Shown one piece after another: positions 54,226 to 64,000 of a stretch of 64,000 bases of DNA (its first letter is position 1; each line of letters starts with the position of its first letter). Made by a program: the position numbers and the translations under genes. This stretch comes from Paraconiothyrium sp. Pb-2020 (taxonomy: Eukaryota > Ascomycota > Dothideomycetes > Pleosporales > Didymosphaeriaceae). The notes below the pieces were generated by a model that saw only the letters and a list, made by a program, of their open reading frames with translations, was not told the DNA's origin and made no database searches. The DNA is taken from NCBI GenBank assembly GCA_022419385.1, contig JAJUBI010000004.1:1364001-1428000 (forward strand), given 5' to 3'.

Positions 54226-55909
54226 TTACAATCCCTTGATGCCCTTGGCCTTGCTAGCTTCGAGCGCAGCAGAGAGAGCGAATTGGGTGTTGATACCCTC
54301 AACACGGTGGGTAGAGTTGATGTTCTTGACAAGCGTAATCTGGAAGCAGGTAGCCGTACCCTGACGGGATGCAATGGTCGAGTAAGCCAGGAAGAACTCC
54401 CAGATGCGGAACCAGCGCTTGCCGTACTTGGCGGTGACCTTCTCCTTGTTGCCGATCCAGTTGCGGTACCATTTCCAGAGAGTAGCAGAGTAGTGTACAC
54501 CGACGGTGTCAATCTGCTTGACTTCGAAACCGGCGCCTTCGAGCTTGTCGACAACCCAGCCAAGAGGAGTAGACGCATCAGCACCAGGAAAGACGTATTT
54601 GTTCATGAAAAGGCCCCAAGTAAAGTCCTCAAACTGCCACTCCTTGCGGAGGCCAGCAATCTGGAGGAAGAAGACACCGTCATCGTCAAGCATGTCACGG
54701 ACCTGGGTACAGAAGCCGGAGAAATGGCGGACACCAACGTGCTCAGCCATCTCCAGACAGGTGATTTTCTTGTAGCCACCGGAGGGGACGGGGATGTCGC
54801 GGTAGTCCATGCACAAAATGTTGGATTGGTCCTCGCCGATACCGTTCTTCCTCAAACCGTTGTTGCCCCACTTCGTCTGGTTGCGACCGAGCGTGACACC
54901 GGTTACGTGGGCGCCGTAATGTACAGATGCGAACCGAGTCAAGGTACCCCAACCGCAGCCGATGTCGAGCATCTTCTCGCCCTTCTGCAGACCGATCTTC
55001 TCGCAGACGATTGCCAATTTATTATCCTGAAGTTCCTCGAGTGTCTCCTCGCGGTTGATGTCGGAGATGATACCGGACGTGTAGATCATGCGTGGGCCGA
55101 GGAACCATCCGTAGAAGTCGTCTCCGCGGTCGTAGTGGTCTCGGACCTGCTCCTCGTCTGGATCTCAGTCAGCAGATGCTCGAGAAGGCGCCACAAAGGG
55201 CAATAAGATATGAGAAACTGTACGAACCTTGAGACCTCGTGTGCATAATCATTTCAGGGATCATGCCGAACAAGAAGTGCTTGATCAGGCCGAACGTGAA
55301 GCGGAAATTGGCCCAATCGTGGCGGAATTCCATAACCTCCAGGCAGTCTCCCTTGAAATCGACGTCGCCATCGAAGTACTTCTCGTAGAAAGTCTCCATG
55401 GGGATCTTCTTGCCATGGTAGGCGTCGCGGTCTTCGCTCTTGTGGAACTCGAGGTAGGTCTCAATGGGCTTGCCCGGAAACTTGGCCTTCTCGTTCTTGC
55501 GGGGAGCGTACTCGGAGGTGACGATCCAGAAGGCGGCGAGGATTGGCAGGTCGACAATGAGAGCGAAGAAGATCCACGTCTTGAGGCCTCCACCTAGCTT
55601 CCATGTGATGTAGCCAGGGACACCGACAAGAGCAGAGATCAATGCCGTGTTCGAGAAGTGGTCACGTCCATTGCTGTCTGCGGGAAGCGGAGCGTTGGCA
55701 ATGGCCGGGTACTGTATACACACAATTGTTTAGCCACGTAAACCCCAATGGTGGAGCTCAATGGCGCGCGGGGCACCCTTGAGGGGGGACGCGAATTTAC
55801 TTACAGAAGTTGTTTTTACACCACAGTCATACTCGGGCTTGGTCGGGGTACGCGCCGGCGGCGTCTCGATCCACTCGAAGGTGTCCTCAGACGTGGTCCC
55901 GCTGCTCAT
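54226..55909 (-). CDS. Sphingolipid C9-methyltransferase
   Basis: Three exons (55805-55909, 55228-55711, 54226-55157) join in frame into 506 residues. The introns are 93 and 70 nt. Two membrane segments near residues 55-105 (ISALVGVPGYITWKLGG, WIFFALIVDLPILAAFWIV) precede a cyclopropane-fatty-acid-synthase-type methyltransferase. Conserved parts: DHYDRGDDFYGWFLGPRMIY, the S-adenosylmethionine loop MLDIGCGWG near 259-267, TGVTLGRNQ, and CLEMAEHVGVRHF. The membrane anchor plus this domain is diagnostic of the fungal enzymes that add the C9 methyl branch to the long-chain base of glucosylceramide. It acts in the ER or Golgi. The reading frame on the opposite strand at 54283-55206 is a shadow of this gene. 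Confidence 0.93.
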
Positions 55910-56140
55910 CTTGTTGGTGTTGTGGAATTTTGCAAGAGGCAGCGTGCGAAACAGTGGGCAGCTGCAGTGTAAACGCCAAGCATGGACGGTGTGACGCTTA
56001 GCGGCTCCCCGTTTCGCGCTCCTGTTCGCGTTAGCCTTGCCCATCGCCAGCCGATAAGAAAGCAGTACGTATCCACATGCATGCGTGTTCACGGTCTGGC
56101 GTTATTTCGGACGGCGGGCGAAGATTGAGGGATAGCTCAT

Positions 56141-57168
56141 TCACACGTCGCCGTGTAGCGTGCGTTTGATGCTAGCTATTTGCTCCTTGGTGACTCCGAC
56201 GGACAGCAGGTACGCCTCGACCCCGCCGTATTTCTCTTCAAGATGGGCGTGCACTGTTGTCACCACGCCGGGTGGACAGGATGCAAACTGTTCCGACAAG
56301 CCAATGCTTGCAATCTCCTTCATCCGCTCCGGCTTCTCTGCTTCCAGCTCTGGTCCAGACAACAGGTAATCCTTCTCAATCGCTTCGATGTCGACGTCGA
56401 GCAGGAAAAGCAAGAGCATGACGATCAGCCCCGTCCGATCTTTGCCCTGTGTGCAATGCACTAGAACAGGCCAGTTTTCTTCCTTTGCTAGCACATCGAA
56501 CACCGTCTTTACCTCAGACGTGCACACATCCAAGGACTCGGTGGCCAGGCCGACGAGGCCCATCTCTTCCATGTGCGGCGCGAGAATCTTGATGGCGTCT
56601 TTGCGGTGGCCGGCTGCCATGAGCCCGACCAGCTTGAAGAACTCCCGCCAAGATAGTTTCGAGATGAGCATGCGCGAGAAGGATGAGCCGTTGAAGTTGA
56701 TCTCGCGATAGGTCACTCCAGGTATCTTCAATGGCTCTGCGACATCATCGTTGGATTGCGGTACTGCTGCTGAGGCTTTGATCTTAGCATCTCGCTTCTG
56801 CGCTTGCTCGATGTGCTCGGTCCTTCGATCGTTAGCAGCAGGAACAGAAGTTTCTTGGAGCAAGTCCTACTTTGTGCGCAGGTCAATGATGGTCTTCAGG
56901 TGGTATTCGTCCACCAACTTTTGCCGGTCATGGTATGTTGCTTCGTCTGTCGCTATTAGTATGCTCTGCCGGGGCAAAGAGCAGTCATCCGCATACCTGG
57001 TCTGGCTCCCCGATACAATAAACCAGTCTTCACGCGTCTGAATTCACTTAGTCCATTATCCACATGCGAGGGGGGGTTTCGCTACCTTTGCCCCGTCTCG
57101 TTGTTCACAAATGCTCCGGCATCACGAAAGTTGGGTATGCTTTTCAGAGGTGATTGAGTATTCGACAT
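56141..57168 (-). CDS. Tyrosine-phosphatase-like protein (Y_phosphatase3 family)
   Basis: Four exons (57086-57168, 56997-57037, 56871-56946, 56141-56822) join in frame into 293 residues. The introns are 48, 50 and 48 nt. The N-terminus SPLKSIPNFRDAGAF and then LYRGARPDEAT is the standard opening of the fungal PF13350 family. IIDLRTKTEH follows. The catalytic P-loop is VHCTQGKDRTG with Cys190 and Arg196, matching CX5R. The Lys/Asp inside the loop suits activity on phosphotyrosine or phosphoinositide, as in related yeast and bacterial enzymes. The substrate is unknown. It lies 232 bp upstream of the methyltransferase gene's start, on the same strand, with no evident link. Confidence 0.9.
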
Positions 57169-58044
57169 GTTCGGCTATGCTGTCGGCGAAATGAAAATCG
57201 TATGCGAAAGCGGATGTTTGAGTTGTGAGGGACCATTGACGAGTCGTTGCTTCGAATTCCAAGGTTCCTGGCAACTCACACCGCTGACGTCGGCTCTGTG
57301 AATCATTGCGCTAAACCGTATACAGCTCGCGAAGATATGTATCTCCATCACACTGCAATGCCTTGTTCAATCACTCTGAACGGATCCAGAATGCAATACG
57401 TCGGCAAATCGGTCATAGCGAATTTCTGAACTGGTGAAGTGTTGAGTGAAGCTTTGGACAAGCAATGCCTCGCTGACAGGCTCTCGTCTAGTGGACACAA
57501 CAGACAGGAACTGACAAGCGATTGTTCCAAGGACCTAGTCATCAAGGCCGCTACCCGGTGTGAACAGTCCGTGTGCAAGGCTAAAATCGCTTGATGCTAC
57601 TGAATTTGCGAGGTGCGGGCGTACATAATACATGATGTGATCGTGCTATCGACAGGGGCCACCATTGCGCGACCGCTTTTGGGGGCTGGTTTCTGCATTC
57701 GGCTCGTGAACATGTGTTTCGTGCCGCAATTGGTGCCCTTGCATCCAATAAGGGACACGCTGAGGTTGGATTAACGCCCTGATCCTCCAGGACGATCGTC
57801 AGCGAAGCCCATGAGTCTAGCCACCAAGGGCGCTAGCAACGCGACCGATCACTCTCGCACGCGCTGTGATGTCATAGTCCTACAACCACCGCGGCCCTAC
57901 ATCATCAACGATGCCGGCCCCTAAGGCTGTCGCTAGCATCCGCTCTCCCTGCGATACATCCTCAGAGTTGCGATTTCTACTCAACCTAGCTGGACGCAGA
58001 GCCAGCGCAACCTTTCTCGACCTCCTCCAGAGGCACAGCCTGAC
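57169..58044. other. Intergenic, divergent promoter
   Basis: 876 bp between the starts of the phosphatase (minus) and Eis1 (plus). No gene is seen. Confidence 0.45.
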
Positions 58045-60794
58045 ATGGCTACCCTAGGATCCCAGACCCCACCGAATGGAAGCAATGTAGATGGTGCTAC
58101 CGATATGCGCTGTCCTGACCCTTCCGTCCACAAGACAAAGAACTCTACGCTTCAAGACCATGCTTCCGCCGCAGCCCTGTACAGCACAAATCCCTCAAGG
58201 GCGAGCACCCGAAATCCGCTTGGGTCCGACGGCAAGCTTTCTTCTTCTAGTGAGTTCCCCATCTGCTGCGCATGCTTCTGTTGCTCACCCTGCCTCCAGG
58301 CGCCGCAGCCAGCCTCAAACACGCGCAGGCGCACGACCTTCCAAGCTTCCCCACAGTCGGCATTGACACGCGGACGTCTGCCGGTACAGCAGCCAATCTA
58401 GCCAATTCAAACTTCAAGAGCCCAGCGTACCCCAAGGCAGGACCGACGTCAGCAGCTGCAGGTAAGGCCGCGTTGCTGGCAAACGGCTACAAGATGGATC
58501 CTCTCTGGCAACCCGAAGCCAGCGCGGCTGGTTCCAAGGCAGCTTTGCTTGCGCACAAAGACGGCGTGAAGTTGAATCTTTGGCAGCCTGAACCTCATGC
58601 TTACGGACACTCTGCAGCGACAATCGCGATGAGCAAGAAAGGTTTAGGTCCTCATGCAGACTGGAGTAGTACGGAAGACGGAAGAAAGAAAGCTTTAATC
58701 GCGGCCACGGGCGCCACCTCAGAAACAAGACGAAAGCGAGCACAGTCGCATCCAGTTCCCCCGCCAATCTATCCCGATTCACAGAACTCTGCGAAGAATG
58801 CGCTAAGTGCGGCGACGATATCGCACAGTGCGTCTATGAGGATGAAGCCGCAGCACACGGGTACCACTTCCACCGGTACGAACAGAATAGGATCAGAAGC
58901 TCTGGAAGCCGCGCGAATCCAGCACTCAAAGGTATCCCGGGAGATGTATACCGACCGTCCTCCTGTGGCATTGGAAGTGGAAGAGAAGAAACGACAAGAC
59001 GCGCTCCGGGCTTCGGCGATATCTATGGCCAAGAAGATGATGGACGTACAGCAGCATGCCCCTTCCTCAGGACGATCGCACGCCAACTCGGGAGCCATCG
59101 CAGCTCACAATCAGTCACCCAATGTTGGCTCTGAGGACAATCTCAAGCAGGAGGCCATGCGCTACATTGGCATTCAAGAGGCAGCGCAGAAGCTCGCCGC
59201 TGAGCGACTCTCAAAGATTGGTCCAGATGAGGCCTCACAATTTAGAAGTTACTATGGGTACGAGAAGCCAGCCCGGAACCGGTTATCGATCCGCCGAGGG
59301 CGCAATCGAGCATCTAGTAACCCGGAAATTGGCGATTCAGACTCCGATGATGAGATGCAGTCTCGGCGGATACGTGCGCAGATGTCTCAGCTGAACAAGG
59401 GTATTGCCCAGGTATGTAATCCGCAAATGTTCACCGTGTGTCATACGTCCTTCGTACGCAATCGAAGCCACTTGCTAACGTGCTCTTTCTTCCCTCCAGG
59501 TCGATGAGAAGAAGCGAGAACAAGACCGCAGATACCTACTTGAGGCTGCCCAACGAAAGGTACAATTGCAGATGGCAGGAATTGATAAGAAGATATATGA
59601 TGAGACGGGCAAGTTCTCTCCGTCCATGCTGGAAGAGTGGGATGCCAAAGCTCGAGCTCGAGCTGCGGCGAACAGCGAAGCCCGCATGGAGAACCATGGC
59701 AAGGTCCACATCGGCCACGGCAAGTTCATGGATCAGTCCGAAATTGATGCCATTGCTCAAGCCAGAATGCAACCGACGCTTGATGAGATCAACGAGAAGA
59801 CTGAGAAGCGACTGGCCGAAGAGTCGGAGCGACGTCTAGAGTTGGCGGAGGAGAAGCGACAGCAGCAAATTGAGCATGAGCGTGCTGCTGAGATCAAGGC
59901 TGAAGAGAAGGCCTCCAAGGGTAAGTGATGCCTATACGGGGATTAGTTCAACTCTGATGTGATATAGCCGAGGAGAAAAAGGCCCTCAAAGCCAAGTCAG
60001 CCCAAGAAAAGGCGGCTGAAAAGGAGAAGAAGGCGGAAGAGAAGCGTCTGGCAAAGGAACAAAAACGAAAATCTCGTGACGCGCCCGCAGAGCATGAGGA
60101 TGCACCAGTGGCGACGGGTGGAGCAGCACTGGGCACTGCGGCGATAGGTGGAGCAACCGGGACTGCTGCTGTCACATCGCCAACGACAGCTGCAATCTCT
60201 CCAGCTACCGACAACGTCGGCGCTGTGGAGCGCGAAGATGTTTATCGTGATTCTACACCGGTCGGCCGGGCATCTGGTGAAGAGCCCGTGGCTGCACGCA
60301 CATCTGCAGCGGAAGACGGAACATCAGCTGCCCGCCCGTCCACAGCCAAGGATGACTCTTCAACCTTTCCAACGTCGCCAACGTCGCCGACAAAGAAACG
60401 CCTGACAGGCATCTTCAGCAAATTCAAGCGCCGCTCTAAGCAGACCACTGAACCAGGCTTCATTGGGGGCGCCACTCTCCGCAAGTCGGAATCAAATCCT
60501 CACTCGAACCATGAGTCCACACACGGTAGCCCGGTCCACAATGACATACCCAACGCAAATGATGAGTTCGACCACCACTCGGACGTTTCTTCTATATCTG
60601 CCGACTCGGACAGAGGTCGGCCCATGGAGCGTACTGCGACGCAGGAGTCCAAAGTGTCTGCGTTGAGCGAGTACGAAGAGGCTAGGGACACCTTCAACGA
60701 GAATCTCGCGCCGCCCCCGAGCTTCGGGACCGATATCAATGCGCGGAACAGCGGGAGTCCAGCCAGGGACTCGAAGTTCCACGAGGTGTTGTAA
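58045..60794 (+). CDS. EIS1: Eisosome protein Eis1-like
   Basis: Four exons (58045-58249, 58300-59411, 59500-59920, 59968-60794) join in frame into 854 residues. The introns are 50, 88 and 47 nt. The N-terminal third has the alternating Ala-rich signature of the family (ASLKHAQAHDLPSFPTVG, GKAALLANG, SKAALLAHKD, HSAATIAMS). The middle has KKRQDALRASAISMAKKMM and a long charged helix (residues about 440-620, for example EERRLELAEEK-type heptads). The tail is Ser/Asp-rich and probably phosphorylated (SDVSSISADSDRGRP). Eis1 is a structural protein needed for normal eisosomes, the plasma-membrane furrows organised by Pil1/Lsp1. Length and domain order fit ascomycete homologues. Confidence 0.9.
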
Positions 60795-61646
60795 AAGGGT
60801 TGGCAGTTTTCTACTTTCTTGCACGCGTTACGACGACATGATGGAGGTTTCTGTCTTGTGCTTGTAGATATGCAATGCGCGTTGATTATGTGTGTGTCTG
60901 GACATTCGGGAGCCGGTATACGTGGGCTCAAGGGATGGGTAATGGTTGTTGTTTCCTCTGTCATGCGAACAGCCGACCTCCAATATCACTATCTCTCTTT
61001 CGATCTGAAATTAGGGTGAACGACCTCGGACCATCAACCTGGATCACGGCGAAATTGTATGTGCAGGGATGCGCTGGCGGCCCCCCAAGCGCTCGAGCCA
61101 ATCAGTGATCATATTGGACCCTCTCAGCTAGAAGCCGCTCGGTGGGGCTGGACTTCTCAGTAGTAGGAGCGGTGAAGCCTAATGTCCATCAATCGTTCAA
61201 GTGCATAATCTGATTCCGAAAAATAAGTAGAGATACATAGAATGTTTAGTGGTGTTCGATGTTCAAGGACGGCTGATTCGGGACTAATGGCGGGTGGCTT
61301 CCGTCGATCGCCTAGACGGTGCCTTGGTCTTGGTCGGCTGGGGGCTTTACACGTACACGTCAGAACACGGGCATGAGCCCGCCGACAGCGAACGACTGAC
61401 ACCGCCCACCTTCACCGTACAGCAGCTAATACCCGTCCCCGATCGCCTTCCGTCCGCTCCCCACCGCACCGCATACGCCGCAAGTACATGTCTGGCCTGC
61501 CCCGTTGATAGGCGCGCCCGTCTCCGCACATGTCGAAACGAGCCCAATAGCACAGCCTGGCAGCCGCGCTTGTGCACCACGAACACGCACCACAACCTCG
61601 TCTCACTGCACCACAGCTGGCCTGCTGAGCAGCTCCGACATACACC
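60795..61646. other. Intergenic, no gene seen
   Basis: 852 bp between the Eis1 stop and the next start. Short frames only. The last 250 bp are C-rich leader-like sequence. Confidence 0.45.
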
Positions 61647-64000
61647 ATGCTGAGCTCGTCCGAGTCGTCGCGACGCCGCAAGAAGGACCCGGAAGGGGAG
61701 CGCAAGAGCCCCAAGTCCAAGGACCGCGACCGCGAGAAGGACAAGGACAGGGAGCGCCACAGGAGCAGCAAGTCGTCGAGGTCGTCGGGCAGCACCCGCA
61801 AGCCCCGCTCCAACCCTTCCAAGGAGGACGTCACCGAGCTGGGCGAGCGCCCCTCGAAAGAACGTCTGCGGCCCTCATCCACGTCGGCCCCCAAATCGCA
61901 CAAAATGGCAGTCGTGCCGGAGATGGAGCGCAGGAGCTCCATGGGCACGAGCTCGCTGAACGGCTCGCGGACGAGCCTGTCGTATCCCACATTGTCGAGG
62001 ACACACGCCAAGGAGAACATTTACAAGCGCGAAGGGCCCGTTGATCGGACCTCTTCGCCAATCTCGCCTGAGCCCACCGACGTGGACGACGAGCAGAAGA
62101 TAAACAAATCACCACCCGCTCCGACTCGCAGACCCCCTAGTCCACCGACCACCACCAGCAATGGCGCAGATCTCAGGAAGACGGCCAGTAGGAACAGCAT
62201 GCGGAGGAACGCTGATGAGCTACATAAAGAGATGGCATCCGGTAGGCAGAGTGTCGATAGTGGCACCCGCTTGACGCCTGATCCACGGCTGGGGCAGCGT
62301 CCCGCTCGAGCATTAGAGATGCAGATATTGACAGCACGGAATTCACGTCGACGACCAGCAGCCAGCCCAGCACTGTACGCGCAAAGTCCCAAAAGCCCCC
62401 CAACCAGAGCACCACCAGCTCCACCCAAAGCTCCACCCCCACGAATGAAGACAGCCAGCCCTTCCAATGCGCGAACAGCACCGTCGACAACCGTACGAGC
62501 ACGCTCGCGTCAGGCCTCCGAAGTGACGCAGTCGACTGGTTCCGAGTTCACGTCAGTGCCGCCCGAACGTCAACCATCCCGCAGAGTAGACCCGTCACCC
62601 ACCAATTCTGAAGTTTCACCTGCCTCTGTCATAGACTCCTCACCCCGCACGCCAACGCAGCATTCAGCCATTCCCACCGTCCTTTCAGCGAAGAAGGCGC
62701 CTGAGAGACCTTTTGTCGAGATCATCACAGACCCCCTTTCCCGCACTCAGTCAGTAGACTCTGCCTACAATGATTCTCCTCTTACGCCCCCTCCCCCTCC
62801 GCCACCACCTGCGATGATGGATCCTCCCAGAGTGGACTATCTGCTTCAAAATGGAGGTCTGAAGCAGCCGGTCCCTCGCACTTTACTAGCTGCAATGGAT
62901 GGCACACCGGTGCCTGCTTATTCTCAGTACATGTCACCCCGGATCTCCGGACCGCAAACACATGACGCTCGAACATTCTTCAACCCACTGCAGAAGCTGT
63001 TGGACGACTACAATGCAGTCATGGACACCAGTGGATCGTTGGCGGTCGCTACAGGTTACCGTTCCGTAGCCCGTCGTCTGCTCGACCGACTCGAAGCAGT
63101 CTTTGCGCGCAATATATCGTCAGAACAGTGTCCGTGCGTTATGTGTCTCGATAAACCGATTCACGAAGATCAAGCCGGCGTGAACTGGGGCGAAATCCTC
63201 GAACTGGTATCTGGACGATGCGACCTTCCTCCATGGCCGCCTGTTTCTGCAGCTCCATCAAATGGCCTTGGTATCGCCGACCTGGAACCACCCTGCCAGC
63301 GTATCGATGTCGACGTCCCGGAACAATACCGCGAACACTACCAACAGCAATCCCGCAAGACCAAAACCGCAGTTCAGTCCTGGCTGTCCAACCAACAGGA
63401 AGCAATCCCCGAGGACGCCGACGACGAAACGCTGACCTTTGCCATGCTCACGCGTTTAGAGCAGGCGCAGCGCCCACTATTTTATGCCGTGCTTTGGGGC
63501 ATGGACACCATGCCTCATCCCCGCACCACAAAAGACAGCAGGCCTACACCGCCGTACATCACGAAAGCCGCTCTAGCATTACAAAGACTGTACAGACTCT
63601 ACTCCCCACCCCGCGACCAACTAGTCGTCATGTACATGCTCCGCAACCCCGACACGCACAACACGCTCGCCACCCTCTCCGCCGTCACAAAGCACGAGTG
63701 GGAAATCCTCGTCTCGGGCCGCTTCGACGGCTTCCTCTGGTCCGGCGCCGAGCCCTCGCCTTCCGCATCGCGCACGCCCTCGGGCGAAATTCCCACGCTC
63801 AACGGCCCCCACCGCTTCACCTCCCCCTTCGGCGCCCCCATGATGAGCCCCCGCCCGGCCTCTGCGAGGCCCGGCAGCACGCGACCAGGCACATCCGGCC
63901 CCGCCCCCGTGCAAATCGACGAGGAAACCGAAATCGCCGTCCTCGCGGAGGTCGAGCGCGAAATCTACCTCGGCATGGAAGCGATGGAGGACGCGTTCGA
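61647..64000 (+). CDS. Ser/Pro-rich hypothetical protein, 3' end outside window
   Basis: An uninterrupted frame from ATG 61647 to the last base, 784 codons, with no stop inside the window. The first 150 residues are Lys/Arg/Ser-rich (RRRKKDPEGERKSPK), then a Ser/Pro/Thr-rich linker with a polyproline run (TPPPPPPPPAMM). From about residue 440 the protein looks folded: FFNPLQKLLDDYNAVMDTSG, ARRLLDRLEAVFARNI, a CPCVMC pair, VNWGEILELVSGRCDLPPWP, then LYRLYSPPRDQLVVMYMLRN and EVEREIYLGMEAMEDAF at the edge. The order is common to a conserved Pezizomycotina protein whose role I cannot name. The two-Cys motif could bind a metal. The basic N-terminus suggests nuclear localisation. Both are inference. 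Confidence 0.8.
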   Translation, partial: MLSSSESSRRRKKDPEGERKSPKSKDRDREKDKDRERHRSSKSSRSSGSTRKPRSNPSKEDVTELGERPSKERLRPSSTSAPKSHKMAVVPEMERRSSMGTSSLNGSRTSLSYPTLSRTHAKENIYKREGPVDRTSSPISPEPTDVDDEQKINKSPPAPTRRPPSPPTTTSNGADLRKTASRNSMRRNADELHKEMASGRQSVDSGTRLTPDPRLGQRPARALEMQILTARNSRRRPAASPALYAQSPKSPPTRAPPAPPKAPPPRMKTASPSNARTAPSTTVRARSRQASEVTQSTGSEFTSVPPERQPSRRVDPSPTNSEVSPASVIDSSPRTPTQHSAIPTVLSAKKAPERPFVEIITDPLSRTQSVDSAYNDSPLTPPPPPPPPAMMDPPRVDYLLQNGGLKQPVPRTLLAAMDGTPVPAYSQYMSPRISGPQTHDARTFFNPLQKLLDDYNAVMDTSGSLAVATGYRSVARRLLDRLEAVFARNISSEQCPCVMCLDKPIHEDQAGVNWGEILELVSGRCDLPPWPPVSAAPSNGLGIADLEPPCQRIDVDVPEQYREHYQQQSRKTKTAVQSWLSNQQEAIPEDADDETLTFAMLTRLEQAQRPLFYAVLWGMDTMPHPRTTKDSRPTPPYITKAALALQRLYRLYSPPRDQLVVMYMLRNPDTHNTLATLSAVTKHEWEILVSGRFDGFLWSGAEPSPSASRTPSGEIPTLNGPHRFTSPFGAPMMSPRPASARPGSTRPGTSGPAPVQIDEETEIAVLAEVEREIYLGMEAMEDAF

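Noticed and set aside
54283..55206. 307-residue plus-strand frame
   Set aside because: It lies fully antisense to the sphingolipid C9-methyltransferase exon, which has clear family motifs. It is a shadow caused by codon bias.
61412..62020. 202-residue minus-strand frame, Arg/Ser/Leu-rich
   Set aside because: It is antisense to the low-complexity Ser/Arg-rich start of the gene at 61647 and its leader. The composition explains it.

Overview
The window is nuclear DNA from a filamentous ascomycete (Pezizomycotina). The gene content and intron style fit a Dothideomycete such as a member of the Pleosporales, but that rank is inference. Support comes from short GT-AG introns (about 46-134 nt, often with a CTAAC-like branch point) and from fungal-only families: Eis1, Pam17, sphingolipid C9-methyltransferase, a SAT4/rhodopsin-type membrane protein and a Zn2Cys6 regulator. 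Exon joins were worked out by hand. Each spliced model quoted as consistent keeps frame across every junction.

Left part (1-10.9 kb), accessory or secreted functions: the 5' part of an aldo-keto reductase running off the left edge, an unrecognised secreted protein, a seven-helix fungal rhodopsin-like protein, a secreted GMC oxidoreductase, two small secreted six-cysteine proteins, and a doubtful hydrophobin-like ORF between them.

Middle left (11.3-21.6 kb), signalling: a AAA+ ATPase, a divergent STAND/NACHT-like protein with a degenerate P-loop, and an eight-exon hybrid histidine kinase whose stop lies 25 bp from the stop of its convergent neighbour.

Centre (22.9-42.5 kb): a phenol-2-monooxygenase-like gene broken by several single-base frame changes, a small CxxC protein, two neighbouring members of what looks like one undescribed protein family (the smaller with two frame breaks), a cytochrome P450, and a convergent pair of secreted enzymes (PQQ-type beta-propeller protein and copper amine oxidase).

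42.5-47.6 kb has no convincing gene. It carries the strangest structure in the window: at least eleven diverged copies of one repeat, all in one orientation, with unlike sequence between them.

Right part (47.7-64 kb) is mostly conserved housekeeping: a Zn2Cys6 regulator with a 13-nt microexon inside its zinc cluster, Pam17 (mitochondrial import motor), sphingolipid C9-methyltransferase, a tyrosine-phosphatase-like protein, eisosome protein Eis1, and a long serine/proline-rich ORF still open at the right edge. I found no rRNA or tRNA gene and no intact transposon.
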